Below, piece by piece: positions 1 to 8,952 of a DNA stretch of 64,000 nucleotides (its first letter is position 1; each line of letters starts with the position of its first letter). The stretch is from Pseudoclavibacter terrae. GTDB lineage: Bacteria; Actinomycetota; Actinomycetes; Actinomycetales; Microbacteriaceae. The notes under the pieces are model-generated. The model was not told the origin of the DNA, searched no databases, and saw only the letters and a list, made by a program, of their open reading frames with translations. Location of the stretch: NCBI RefSeq assembly GCF_008831075.1, contig NZ_WBJX01000001.1, positions 478,647 through 542,646 on the forward strand, given 5' to 3'. Position numbers and translations under genes: made by a program.

Positions 1-636
1 CAGTCGGCCAGAGTAAGCGATGCGTAGCGGTGTGGAACCGTCCCAGACGGGGCGGTGCTGAGCTCGTTCAATGTCTTCGGCCCGCAGTCGATGGTCAAAA
101 AACATTAGCGTCGAATCGTTGATGTTTCTGTAGTGGTCGAAGGCGGAGTGTCCGTTGCACTGGAAGCCCGCAGCTGCCCGGGCCAGGGAATCGATTCGTC
201 GTCGGCGCATCATCGCACCGGCACGGATACGGATGCCGTCGGCGGCATTCTTGCGAGAGACCAAACCAACCTCGAGACGAACCTCGGGCGACCAGTCGTC
301 AGTTAAGACTGTTGGGTAGTCGGCAGTCACGAGATGGCTGCTCAGCGGGCCGTGGACGCTGTGCATTACGACGGCTGGCTTGCGCGCAGCAAGTTCCTCC
401 ACGCTGGTGGTCCCCACGAACGAAAGATTCGCGGCATGCACCTCGTGGGCCCAAGTGACGCCCAGCTTTTGGGCCTCTGCGCGCTCCGGCTGAGCCAGCG
501 AAGTGACAAGAACTTCACCGGGCCACTGTCTTGCGTACTCGACCAAGCCAGAAGCAGACTTCGCGAACGTGCCCAGACGCCCAACGGGATCCTGGAAGAG
601 CGGTCCGTCGCTCAAATAGACGAGTTTCGTAGTCAA
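1..636 (-). CDS. Glycosyltransferase, GT4 (GT-B) type, N-terminal part; runs off the window
   Basis: Open without a stop from base 636 down to base 1 (212 codons), so the C-terminal half lies outside the window. The start is TTG, with AAGGAG 9 bases upstream and an in-frame TAG ten codons before it, which fixes the N-terminus. The protein begins TKLVYLSDGPLFQDPVGRLG, an opening beta strand and a substrate-loop pattern of GT-B enzymes. The last visible residues, PLRIAYSGRL, match the strand that opens the C-terminal nucleotide-sugar domain of GT4 enzymes. It is divergent from the GT2 gene at 846 and probably belongs to the same surface-polysaccharide cluster. Sugar specificity cannot be read from this half. 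Confidence 0.8.
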   Translation of the reverse strand, partial: MTTKLVYLSDGPLFQDPVGRLGTFAKSASGLVEYARQWPGEVLVTSLAQPERAEAQKLGVTWAHEVHAANLSFVGTTSVEELAARKPAVVMHSVHGPLSSHLVTADYPTVLTDDWSPEVRLEVGLVSRKNAADGIRIRAGAMMRRRRIDSLARAAAGFQCNGHSAFDHYRNINDSTLMFFDHRLRAEDIERAQHRPVWDGSTPLRIAYSGRL

Positions 637-845
637 CGGGCGTCGCTCCTTCTTCAGACCTGCCTAGTGTGCCTCACTCGAGCGTTTTCTGCTGGCCTGG
701 ATTACCGACCCTCTCGGCACGCTTCGTGGACGACGACGTCTTCCGGGTGCAAGCCTCAGGTATGCTCACTGGCACCAGGAGCTCGCTCCGCGACCGGCGT
801 GGGCTCCTGTGGGTGCCAATCGATGCGCCGGCTGTCGACAGAAAG

Positions 846-1781
846 ATGCGCGTGAAATCCGTCTCCGTCTCCATCATCGTGCCCAGCCGAGGCGGCGCGG
901 CCCGGCTTCCACAGTTGTTCGGGGCTTTACGTGCGCAGACGGTGCGGAACTGGGAGGCGGTCGTGGTCCTAGACGGGGACATCGACGATTCAGAGCGCAT
1001 CTGTCGTGCTGCAGCCGGCAACCTCCCGGTCAGGACAATAGTTTTCCCCGAGAACGAAGGACGGTCCCGAGCGCTTAACGCCGGGTTTGCCGCAGCTACG
1101 GGAGATATTCTGGTCCGCTGCGACGACGACCTCGTCCCCGCACCCGACTACGTCGCGCAGCAAATCGCGGAGCACGCGGACGGTCCAGTCGGTGTTATCG
1201 GTCTCTACAGAAACATCTTTCCGGACACCCCTTACGCATCCGTCTACGGGCGGCCGAACGATGAGCGATTCAGGCGAGAAGCGTACGCAAAGAGCGCCGA
1301 TGCTGTGTGGCATTATTGGGCAGGGAACGCATCTATATCTCGGTCTACTTACGAGAAGGTTGGAGAGTACGATCCCCGGTTTCGCGCCTATGGGTACGAA
1401 GACGTTGACATGGGCTACAGGCTCTACCAGCTCGGTGTCCGTATCCACTTGAGTCCTGAACTCGAGACGAATCATATGGTGGCGGCGACGACGACGAGGG
1501 TCAGGGTCAAGCGGGCGTACTATTCAGGATCAGCTCGGCGCGTATTCGAGGACAAACATGCGTTACCGCCTGTCGAACATCAGGCAGGGCTGTGGTCAAA
1601 ATCCGTGAAGCACGCCGCGCGCCGGGCTGAACTAGGTGCCCTAATGCGGAGGGCAGAGAACCTCGATAAGAGACTGCCGCGGCTACCTGGTTGGCTGGGG
1701 CAGAAGTTAGTTGCTCACCTCGTTGAAACAGCTGCAGGCGCCGGATATGGGCACGCTGTCGAGTTGCAGGCAGACTTCTAA
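846..1781 (+). CDS. Family 2 glycosyltransferase
   Basis: 311-residue GT-A fold transferase. VSIIVPSRGG opens the nucleotide-binding domain at residue ~8. RCDDDL near residue 95 is the metal-binding DxD region. AYGYEDVDMGYRL near residue 180 carries the ED pair typical of GT2 enzymes with a galactosyltransferase-like C-terminal lobe. The likely role is transfer of a sugar from a nucleotide donor to a lipid-linked polysaccharide repeat unit on the cytoplasmic side of the membrane. The reading frame is open further upstream, but the Rossmann strand follows directly after the ATG at 846, so that start is preferred; no strong Shine-Dalgarno is seen. The next gene starts after 1 base, which implies co-transcription. 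Confidence 0.85.
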   Translation: MRVKSVSVSIIVPSRGGAARLPQLFGALRAQTVRNWEAVVVLDGDIDDSERICRAAAGNLPVRTIVFPENEGRSRALNAGFAAATGDILVRCDDDLVPAPDYVAQQIAEHADGPVGVIGLYRNIFPDTPYASVYGRPNDERFRREAYAKSADAVWHYWAGNASISRSTYEKVGEYDPRFRAYGYEDVDMGYRLYQLGVRIHLSPELETNHMVAATTTRVRVKRAYYSGSARRVFEDKHALPPVEHQAGLWSKSVKHAARRAELGALMRRAENLDKRLPRLPGWLGQKLVAHLVETAAGAGYGHAVELQADF

Positions 1782-1782
1782 C

Positions 1783-3024
1783 ATGACAAAGACGGCGGCT
1801 GGTCAGCCTCAGGGCCCCGAGAGGGTGCATGTCTGTTCACTTACCCCCGTTTTGCCGACACCAGCAAGCGCACACGCGGGCGGTGTCTACGTTTGGCGCC
1901 TTCACGAAGCCCTTACTAGTTTCGCAACGGTTCACTATCTGGTGCCGGACCTTCAGAGTAACAAGCCGACCATGGCGACAACCGACGCCAGGACTTACAC
2001 AGGTTTGTTGACTCAGGGTGGATTGGTGCGCCGCATCCTCACGATCGTCTTTAATTCGGCCAAACGGCTGGATGCTCAAGCGCCATTTCTCACAGTTTTA
2101 CCCAGCCTTTTGTCAATTCGTTCACTTCGAGCGATTCGAAATGCTGATGTGCTGGATATACAGTGGTCCGACTGGGCGCACTGGTCAGTACTCCGTGTGG
2201 TCAATCCCCGGGTTAAGCTCATCGTGACGCTACACGACATCACCTCTCAGAGCGCCGGGCGGCGGCTAGAACAGGCGCGGCGACCGCTGCAACGTGCAAA
2301 ATGGACTCTCTCGCGATCGCTGGCGAGACTTCTCCAAGTTTTCGTGCTCAAGGTCGCCGATCAAGTCGTAGTGCTCAGTGATAAGGACCGGGATCTCCTC
2401 GCAGGGGGGAGAAGTAATGAAAAGATCGTTGTGGTGAGTCCTCCACTTGAGACTTCATCTTCAGGCGGAATTTTTTACTCACCTAACAAGAGTGTGCTCT
2501 TTTTGGCATATTTTCTTCGCCAGGAGAACGCTGAAGCCCTAGAGTGGTTCATCGATCTCGTATGGCCGGAGGTATTTCGAGCCGTACCAGACGCGCAGCT
2601 GCGAATCGTCGGTACCGGGCTCAGCCCCGCTTTGTCTGCCAGGCTGTCTGGTATACCGGGCGTGCGGGTAGAGGGCTTCATCGAGTGCGTAGATGACGCC
2701 TATCGCGACACGCAGCTCGCGGTCGTGCCGCTTCGATCGGGGGCGGGCGTTAAGTTCAAGTCCATCGACCCCCTACTACGCGGGTTGCCGGTAGTAGCCA
2801 CCTCAGTCGGAGCGGAAGGGATCGGCGGTCCTGAAATTTTTACGGCTATCGAGGACGATCCTATTCGGTTCGCCAATGCGGTGCAGAGAATTCTCCTTGA
2901 TCCAAAGGACTCAGTCGGGAAGGCGAATCGAACAAGAGTCTGGGCCGAAAAAAAATATGGCATGCGAGCGTTTGCCTTGAAAGTCGAGACGCTTTATAGC
3001 CGGCGAACTCGGGGGTCTAAGTAG
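1783..3024 (+). CDS. Family 4 glycosyltransferase
   Basis: 413 residues, GT-B fold. The N-terminal lobe has the glycine loop HAGGVYVWRLHEAL near residue 28. The C-terminal lobe has a GTGLSPAL loop near residue 275 and the donor-site segment GAGVKFKSIDPLLRGLPVVA near residue 320, where GT4 enzymes bind the sugar nucleotide. The ATG at 1783 lies 1 base after the previous stop. The frame extends back into that gene, but the upstream part has no GT4 homology that I recognise. It acts with the neighbouring GT2 enzymes in assembling one oligosaccharide. Codon third positions are A/T-richer than in the core genes to the right. Confidence 0.87.
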   Translation: MTKTAAGQPQGPERVHVCSLTPVLPTPASAHAGGVYVWRLHEALTSFATVHYLVPDLQSNKPTMATTDARTYTGLLTQGGLVRRILTIVFNSAKRLDAQAPFLTVLPSLLSIRSLRAIRNADVLDIQWSDWAHWSVLRVVNPRVKLIVTLHDITSQSAGRRLEQARRPLQRAKWTLSRSLARLLQVFVLKVADQVVVLSDKDRDLLAGGRSNEKIVVVSPPLETSSSGGIFYSPNKSVLFLAYFLRQENAEALEWFIDLVWPEVFRAVPDAQLRIVGTGLSPALSARLSGIPGVRVEGFIECVDDAYRDTQLAVVPLRSGAGVKFKSIDPLLRGLPVVATSVGAEGIGGPEIFTAIEDDPIRFANAVQRILLDPKDSVGKANRTRVWAEKKYGMRAFALKVETLYSRRTRGSK

Positions 3025-3058
3025 CGGTGCGGCGGGGTCGGGGAAGGGGCACAAGTAG

Positions 3059-3919
3059 ATGGCCGTAGAATTGAGCGTAGCGGTAATTATTCCTGCATTC
3101 AACGCTGCGTCTGTGATCGGTGAGCAGCTGCGAGCGCTCTCACTACAGACGCACCAGAATTTCCGTGTTGTAGTAAGCGACAACGGCTCTACTGACGGCA
3201 CGCGAAAGGCCGTCGAGGCATGGATGCCTCAATTCAAGTCTTTGATCTGGGTTCTGGCCGATGGGCGCAAAGGGGCGGCTCATGCTCGCAATACCGGAAT
3301 CCGCTCTGTGACATCGGATCTCGTGTTGATTTGCGACAGCGACGACGCGGTAGGCCCGGACTGGGTTGCGGCTCACGTGGAGGTGCTGGGGAGATACCAG
3401 GCATCTACTGGTCCGCTCTACATCGTCGACGCGGTTGGGCAGGAGCGCCGCGAGATCTGGAACGCCGACTCCATCCCGCGAACCATGAACTACTTGCAAT
3501 ACATGCCAAGTTGCAACGCCGGGTTCAGGCGGGCCGCATTCGACGCCGTCGGGGGCTTTGACGAGGAGCTTTGGCGTGGGCACGAAGATGTGGACCTGGG
3601 CTGGAGGTTGTGCCTAGCTGGTTTCACCATTGGGCACGCACCAGACGCGGTTATCCAGTACGTTCAACGCTCGGGGGCATCCAAAAGATTGAAACAGCAG
3701 TTTCAGTATGGCCAGGCATTCGCGCAACTTTTCGCAAAGCACAAATCTAGGCCTATACCTGTTCAAAGCCGGCGTTGGCGAGCAAGATGGTGGAGTGAAT
3801 GGCTCCTTAAGAATCTGGGAATCCCGCAGAGGTGGAAATCTGCTCCAGCTACCATCGCGTTTCAAATCGGCCGAATCTACCGGTCGCGTCTACTCAACGT
3901 TCACTCACCTATGTGGTGA
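3059..3919 (+). CDS. Family 2 glycosyltransferase
   Basis: 286 residues. VAVIIPAFNA at residue 7 and SDNGSTDGT at residue ~40 are the two nucleotide-binding strands. LICDSDDAVGPDW near residue 95 supplies the DxD-like metal site, and GHEDVDLGWRLCLAG near residue 180 the ED acceptor motif. The C-terminal ~80 residues are basic and may sit on the membrane. It lies 34 bases after the preceding GT4 gene; GGGGAAGGGG upstream of the ATG could serve as ribosome binding site. Architecture resembles the GT2 at 846, but the two sequences are not close duplicates. Specificity unknown. Confidence 0.87.
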   Translation: MAVELSVAVIIPAFNAASVIGEQLRALSLQTHQNFRVVVSDNGSTDGTRKAVEAWMPQFKSLIWVLADGRKGAAHARNTGIRSVTSDLVLICDSDDAVGPDWVAAHVEVLGRYQASTGPLYIVDAVGQERREIWNADSIPRTMNYLQYMPSCNAGFRRAAFDAVGGFDEELWRGHEDVDLGWRLCLAGFTIGHAPDAVIQYVQRSGASKRLKQQFQYGQAFAQLFAKHKSRPIPVQSRRWRARWWSEWLLKNLGIPQRWKSAPATIAFQIGRIYRSRLLNVHSPMW

Positions 3920-3948
3920 GGTCTCACGGAAGCAGGAGGGCTTAGATT

Positions 3949-4821
3949 ATGATGGTGACGCAATCTCTGCGTAGCCTCAAGCACGGGGCATTTCTTGCGC
4001 GAAAGAAGATGGTCAATTCCTTGCGGCCGCCGTTGCAGACCGTCACAGACCTGGCTCTAACTGGTCTAGGACGAGTCCAGCCCTACGACTTCGATGCGCG
4101 CAATTATCACGGCCAATTCTTGGCCTCCCACACGGTTGCGGCCAATGTTCCAGAGCAGGCCCCGCCGGATATCTACATGTTTTGGCTAGGAAACACCCCG
4201 ATTAGTGCGAATAGGTCAAGGGCGATAGATGCTGCTCGAGAACTCAACCCTCACCAGGCGCTTCACCTCGTGACAGAAGCAAATCTTGGAGAATACCTGC
4301 GGAGTGATCTGCCACTGCATTCGGCCTACAAGAATCTCGCGCTAACACATAAATCTGATTATTTGCGGTGTTATTTCATGCACGTCCACGGGGGTGGGTA
4401 CCTAGACGTGAAGACAATCCACCAGAGTTGGAGCTCATCTTTCAGTCAGCTCAATGCTTTGGAGGATCGCTGGATGCTGGGGTACCGAGAAATTGGGCAC
4501 GCGTCCACGACCCCTCTGCCTGGGGCGATCCAAGATGATGTGCGCCGTAACTTCTTCCGTATTATCGGTACATGTTCCTTCATCGCGAAGCCCAATTCAC
4601 CGCTGACCTCTGAATGGTTCGGCGAGATCACTCGTCGGTTAAACTACTACGAGGATCTGCTGCAATTGCATCCGGGGGGCGTAAGGGGAGGTGAGAGCTA
4701 CGGCGAAGTGGTGCCCAAGCATGCTCTGCTCGCCGACATCCTCGGACCTCTTGCGTTGAAATACCATGAGAAGCTTGTGATTGATGATCGAGTCAAGCCG
4801 GATTTCGTTGACTACCTCTAG
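3949..4821 (+). CDS. Capsular polysaccharide synthesis-type glycosyltransferase
   Basis: 290 residues. The region around residues 75-150 (PDIYMFWLGN, then NPHQALHLVTEANL, then HKSDYLRCYFMHVHGGGYLD) is the pattern of the capsular-polysaccharide-synthesis/GT32-like families, in which SD.LR....GGG.LD forms the donor site. Here YLD is followed by VK rather than by a second acidic residue, as in the Caps_synth subgroup. AGGAGG 10 bases before the first ATG supports this start; a second ATG follows at once. It is the last gene of the 846-4821 plus-strand operon. Confidence 0.75.
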   Translation: MMVTQSLRSLKHGAFLARKKMVNSLRPPLQTVTDLALTGLGRVQPYDFDARNYHGQFLASHTVAANVPEQAPPDIYMFWLGNTPISANRSRAIDAARELNPHQALHLVTEANLGEYLRSDLPLHSAYKNLALTHKSDYLRCYFMHVHGGGYLDVKTIHQSWSSSFSQLNALEDRWMLGYREIGHASTTPLPGAIQDDVRRNFFRIIGTCSFIAKPNSPLTSEWFGEITRRLNYYEDLLQLHPGGVRGGESYGEVVPKHALLADILGPLALKYHEKLVIDDRVKPDFVDYL

Positions 4822-5147
4822 GGTAGTTGTGGTGACTTGTGCGGGATGCGTTGAGGGTACACGCGGTAGAATCATGCTCTTCCGACTATCTCCGCAGATT
4901 GAACAGTCTACTTTTCGGATCTGCACATCGTAATCGTGAACAGAAACCTGTATGTATGATCGACGCGCAGTCCACCGGAAGCAGGTTTATCACAGCTGGC
5001 CATGGATCACTCGGCTCGAAAGTTGGAAGGACTTTTTGGCCGAGGTAGATGATAAGTCGACGAAACAAGCTGTGCATCTAAGGTAGCTCAACGTCTCTTT
5101 CCACGGAGTCCCACGTGATCGTGAGGACATCGAACTAGATCGCTCGT
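4822..5147. other. 326-bp gap with a possible gene remnant
   Basis: Between the convergent ends of the capsular-type transferase and the ABC exporter. No intact gene. A 44-codon stretch at 4952-5086 on the plus strand reads YHSWPWITRLESWKDFLAEV and ends in TAG; its composition is protein-like, but it has no recognisable start signal. A neighbouring frame just upstream reads LHIVIVNRNLYV before a stop, so this may be the frameshifted tail of a lost glycosyltransferase-cluster gene. No convincing terminator was found. Confidence 0.3.
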
Positions 5148-6935
5148 CTACGTTAACTGGCCGAGCTGAACTAGTTCTTCGAACTGGGGACTGCTTGCGC
5201 GCAGCTGGGCAAACGTCCCCACACTCTCGACTTTGCCGTTGGCCAAGTAGATGATTTGCGACGCGCTTCTGACCGTGGATAGACGGTGGGCGACGATCAG
5301 GACGGTCATACGACCACGAAGGGCGTCGATGGTGCGTGTAATCTGACTTTCCGTTACGTTATCTAGTGCCGAGGTGGCCTCGTCGAGAACGAGAAACTTC
5401 GGTCGCCTGTAGAGTGCTCGAGCGATGCCGACGCGCTGACGTTGGCCCCCTGAGAGGCGGACTCCGCGCTCCCCGAGCACGGTATCAAGGCCCTCGGGCA
5501 GTTCTCGGACGAAGGCCTCAAGTTGGGCCTCCGACAAAACATCAGCAATTATCCTGTCATCGATCTCTGCTCGAGGGACTCCATATGCAATATTCTCGCG
5601 AAGGCTGGTGTTGGTCAGGTAAACCTCTTGCGGGACGACCCCCACGCTTTCGTACCACGCTGCGAGATCGTCGGCAATCAGATGACCGCCAACGCGCACA
5701 GCTCCGGCTTGCGGCGTTATGAGGCCAAGCACCAGGTCTAAGACCGTGCTCTTGCCCGCTCCGCTCGCTCCAACTAGAGCTGTCGTTTCCCCGTGCGAGA
5801 TGCGCAGCGTCAGGCCGTCGAGGACTGGATTCGTTGCGCTCGGATATGTGTATACGACTCCATCAAGATCGATATCGCCCTCGTACTCGTGGTGCGAGAC
5901 CCTGCTCTCGTTGTGAGGGGCGATTGCCTGGAACTCATCTGTAACGCGCGCGAGAATGTCGAGGCCCACCGTTCCGGCACGAATGGAACTGGCCGTAGCT
6001 GTCACTCGGTTGAGCGTGGGGAGCATTCGCAATGATGCTGCGGCGAAAACGCCGAGAGTGACTAAGGCCTCTTCAGGGGTTCCAGTAGAGAAGAGAACCA
6101 CGGTCATGGCAACAATAGCGATGATGAAAGTAATCTCCAAGACGTACTTCGGCACCTCGGAGAGAATTGCCGTACGCCGTTGTCCGTGAGCGACTTTCAT
6201 CTTCGCGTCCAAGAAGGCGTCTACGAGCGAAGTCGCGCTAGAAGTCAACCGAGCCTCACGGAAGCCATCGAGTCCAGGCATGAGCGCTGCCCAGCCAGAG
6301 ATGTCGGCAGAAGCGATATCCTCGCTAGCTTTCATGAGGGCGGGCTTCATGGACCGTTGCACGAGCAGTGAGGCGGTTGCCAGAACTAGGACAGCCACGA
6401 GCGTGGCCAGGGGGGAAACCACGAGCAGGACCAGTGCGAGGGCAGCGAGTGTGAGGAGATCGGCGACCAGCGTGAGTATGCCTAGTCCAACCTGATTGAA
6501 GGCCTGTGGGACCGCAATGCCGATGTTGCGGTAGATCTCCGGGAGGCTGCGCTCCTTGTGAAGTGTGTAAGGGGAGAGCACGTACCGACGCATTAGCTCG
6601 GCTGAGGCCTCAGCGGTCAACCGCGTCGTTCGACCAAGAAGCCACCAGCGAAACGCGACGAAAACAACACTTTTAATGAGAAACGCGATGGCAACAACGC
6701 CGGCCAGAGAGACAACGAGGGCCTGCAGGTCGTCCGTTCCCAGCCATCGCGAGACCTCACCGGGGATCCCGCTAGTCGTGTCCTGAGAAGTCAGGACCTG
6801 CATCAGGGGCAGCATGGATGCAACGCCCAGGGTGTCGAGGCCGGCGAGCGCTATCGACCCGAGGATCGCGAGGACGATCCACGGGCCTCGGCTGCTGGGG
6901 GCTAGGACGCGCACTCGGAGCAAATTCTTCAGCAT
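5148..6935 (-). CDS. ABC-type exporter, fused membrane and ATPase domains (PglK/lipid-linked oligosaccharide flippase-like)
   Basis: 595 residues from the ATG at 6935. About six membrane segments fill residues 15-300. The ATPase follows, with Walker A GASGAGKST near residue 390, signature LSGGQRQR, Walker B FLVLDEATSALD and the switch histidine in IVAHRLSTVRSA. The opening MLKNLLRV plus hydrophobic GLDTLGVASMLPLMQ resembles exporters of the PglK/MsbA type that flip lipid-linked sugars, which fits a polysaccharide cluster with no other flippase nearby. The frame stays open to 7064, but those extra codons would overlap the divergent gene at 7052. ATGs at 6950 and 6986 are alternative starts. 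Transport substrate inferred from context only. Confidence 0.82.
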   Translation of the reverse strand: MLKNLLRVRVLAPSSRGPWIVLAILGSIALAGLDTLGVASMLPLMQVLTSQDTTSGIPGEVSRWLGTDDLQALVVSLAGVVAIAFLIKSVVFVAFRWWLLGRTTRLTAEASAELMRRYVLSPYTLHKERSLPEIYRNIGIAVPQAFNQVGLGILTLVADLLTLAALALVLLVVSPLATLVAVLVLATASLLVQRSMKPALMKASEDIASADISGWAALMPGLDGFREARLTSSATSLVDAFLDAKMKVAHGQRRTAILSEVPKYVLEITFIIAIVAMTVVLFSTGTPEEALVTLGVFAAASLRMLPTLNRVTATASSIRAGTVGLDILARVTDEFQAIAPHNESRVSHHEYEGDIDLDGVVYTYPSATNPVLDGLTLRISHGETTALVGASGAGKSTVLDLVLGLITPQAGAVRVGGHLIADDLAAWYESVGVVPQEVYLTNTSLRENIAYGVPRAEIDDRIIADVLSEAQLEAFVRELPEGLDTVLGERGVRLSGGQRQRVGIARALYRRPKFLVLDEATSALDNVTESQITRTIDALRGRMTVLIVAHRLSTVRSASQIIYLANGKVESVGTFAQLRASSPQFEELVQLGQLT

Positions 6936-7039
6936 CAAGGATCCAGTCATCGTCAGGGCCACAGTTGCCCCAAGGCTAACGCGCATTGGCCCGCGGAGCG
7001 TACCGCGGCTGGGGATGCGCGGTTCACCTGCCCAGTTGC

Positions 7040-7045
7040 TAGCCT
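7040..7045 (+). promoter_or_regulatory. Leaderless-type -10 box TAGCCT
   Basis: TAGCCT lies 6 bases before the ATG at 7052, the spacing expected when transcription starts at the start codon. No Shine-Dalgarno is present. No clear -35 was seen. Confidence 0.55.
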
Positions 7046-7051
7046 GATCGC

Positions 7052-7795
7052 ATGCGCGAGCCACGTTTCACAGTGATAATTCCGACGTTACAGCGCTCGG
7101 AGCGCCTTGGCGCGTTGATCGACACTTGTACGCGAAGCCCCCTCGTCTTGGAGATTCTCGTAATCAATAATGTCCAGGAGCCGTTAACTAATTATTCGAG
7201 CAAACTTCGCATAATCCAGCAGGACGAGAACATCTACGTGAATCCCGCATGGAACCTTGGTGCTAGACAGGCCCGCGGAGATCTGCTGGCGATCGTCAAT
7301 GATGACGTTTCCTTCGATGAGGAAGCTCTGGAGCACGCCGCGCGAGTGCTTGACCGTGGATGGTTTTCCGTCGTGGGGCCGGATCGCTCGACCTTCGCGA
7401 CCGCGTCCTCGCGCACGATCGCGCATCGACTTGCTCGGCATGACGCGACAACGTGGTACTTCGGGACATTCATGTGTCTCCGGACGGTCGACTACGTCGC
7501 CATTCCGGAGGAAATGCGCATCTGGGGAGGGGACGACTGGATCATCCAGTCGCAGAATCGACCTCCGGCAGTGTTGATCCGGACCCGCTTCGAGACCGAT
7601 ATGAGCACTTCGAGTGGCTCGCCCGAGTTTCGAGCGCTACGAGCCGAGGAACAAGCAACAGCCGATCGTATACTGTCCCCAATTTTCGGCACGCGTTGGT
7701 GGCATAGTCCACTCGTTAGGGTGACCCACGCTAGAATTCGGATGCATCGTCTTAGCGCGTGGATCAGGAGATATATTCTCCGCAGAGCGGGGTAG
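7052..7795 (+). CDS. Family 2-like glycosyltransferase
   Basis: 247 residues. FTVIIPTLQRSERL at the N-terminus, then LVINNVQEP, then NLGARQARGDLLAIVNDDV, where NDDV takes the place of the DxD site. WGGDDWI near residue 158 corresponds to the acceptor-side acidic motif. It is a short GT-A enzyme without a membrane anchor. It is divergently transcribed from the ABC exporter, with a leaderless-type promoter box. Likely adds one sugar of the repeat unit; donor and acceptor unknown. Confidence 0.78.
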   Translation: MREPRFTVIIPTLQRSERLGALIDTCTRSPLVLEILVINNVQEPLTNYSSKLRIIQQDENIYVNPAWNLGARQARGDLLAIVNDDVSFDEEALEHAARVLDRGWFSVVGPDRSTFATASSRTIAHRLARHDATTWYFGTFMCLRTVDYVAIPEEMRIWGGDDWIIQSQNRPPAVLIRTRFETDMSTSSGSPEFRALRAEEQATADRILSPIFGTRWWHSPLVRVTHARIRMHRLSAWIRRYILRRAG

Positions 7796-7869
7796 CCATC
7801 TCGTGGCGCCTAAGGAAGCGCGGACTCGTTGGCCCTTTTCGACTGGCCGACGGCTGGTGTCGCATGATC

Positions 7870-7875
7870 TAACCT
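7870..7875 (+). promoter_or_regulatory. Leaderless-type -10 box TAACCT
   Basis: TAACCT ends 6 bases before the ATG at 7882; no ribosome binding site precedes that ATG. It separates this gene from the one ending at 7795, so the two need not share a transcript. Confidence 0.55.
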
Positions 7876-7881
7876 AGTGGC

Positions 7882-8952
7882 ATGGTTGACGCATATAAAA
7901 TCCTGGGGTTATTCGATCATGCGGGTGTCCTTGGTAGTCAGCGGAACGAGTCGCGGGAGCGTAGAGTTCCTGGCCCGTACCGGATTGATCTATTGCAGGA
8001 CCAAGGGGTTGAGCTACGGACGGTACCCATGCCTCGGTCGCGCCTGCACAGGAAGATCCGAGATGTAATCGAGCATCGGTCCGGTGTTCGAGTGGACCTT
8101 GCCCTGCGAGGCGCAGGTTTGGCGCGACGCTCCGACGCCGTGCTGGCTGTCCTGGAGGACAAGGTCGAATTCCCTGCGTTCAGCCGTCGGGCGCGATTTT
8201 CTCCCTATGCGTCAGCTCGTCTAGCGGTCGTCTCCTGCTGGTGGGCCGAGGAGATCGTGAACGGGCCTGCGTCTACCAGGAAACGAATCGAAAAAGTGCT
8301 GCGAAGTGTTGACGATATTTTTGTATTCTCACGCAATCAGGTCAAGATTTTCGACCTAGTCGGCGCAGGCCATAAGGTTGTGCCTATCACGTTCGGCGTC
8401 GACCATCACAGCTTCCGCCCGGGCTCGGGAGACTTCGTGCGCAGGACTGTACTCAGTGCCGGCGTGGACCGCGGTCGTGACTTTGTCACGCTCGTACGAG
8501 CCGCCGAGATGCTTCCGGACGTGAAGTTTACGATCATCACGCAAGCCGGGCGGCTCCGTGGCGAATCCGTACCGTCGAACGTGGAGCTGTTGCCACCGTT
8601 ATCAGGCGACGCGTACAGGAGCGCCTTGTTAAGCGCTGAGCTGGTAGTACTCCCTACGCATGACTTGGCCTATCCGACGGGGCAGAGCGTGCTGCTCGAG
8701 GCGATGGCATGCGGGAAAGCAACCATGGTTACTCGAACGGATGCCATGGAGGAGTACATCGGGGACGGTGAGTTCAATTTTGCGATGCCGCCTCACAACC
8801 CCGAGGGTGTTGCTGAAAGCCTGGCGGTCGCGCTTTCGCACCCCGAAGAGCTGCGGAAGGTTGGCGCACGAGCTCGGGTCGCGATCGAGGAGCGGTTCAA
8901 CTTCGACCGAACTTGGGCCCAGGTGGCCGTGCATCTTCGGGACCCTCGTTAA
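7882..8952 (+). CDS. Family 4 glycosyltransferase
   Basis: 356 residues, GT-B fold. The C-terminal lobe contains VLSAGVDRGRDFVTLVRAAE (residue ~195), the analogue of the GT4 GRL..KG..L.I.A segment, and later the donor-site stretch YPTGQSVLLEAMACGKATMV with its conserved E. The N-terminal lobe is shorter than usual. The start is supported by the -10 box 6 bases upstream. Its TAA and the TAA of the minus-strand acyltransferase overlap in the palindrome GTTAAC at 8949-8952, so the two genes converge with no spacer. Confidence 0.85.
   Translation: MVDAYKILGLFDHAGVLGSQRNESRERRVPGPYRIDLLQDQGVELRTVPMPRSRLHRKIRDVIEHRSGVRVDLALRGAGLARRSDAVLAVLEDKVEFPAFSRRARFSPYASARLAVVSCWWAEEIVNGPASTRKRIEKVLRSVDDIFVFSRNQVKIFDLVGAGHKVVPITFGVDHHSFRPGSGDFVRRTVLSAGVDRGRDFVTLVRAAEMLPDVKFTIITQAGRLRGESVPSNVELLPPLSGDAYRSALLSAELVVLPTHDLAYPTGQSVLLEAMACGKATMVTRTDAMEEYIGDGEFNFAMPPHNPEGVAESLAVALSHPEELRKVGARARVAIEERFNFDRTWAQVAVHLRDPR

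Noticed and set aside
334-855. A 173-codon plus-strand ORF
   Set aside because: Antisense to the partial GT4 gene, whose minus-strand protein has clear GT-B features and a proper start.
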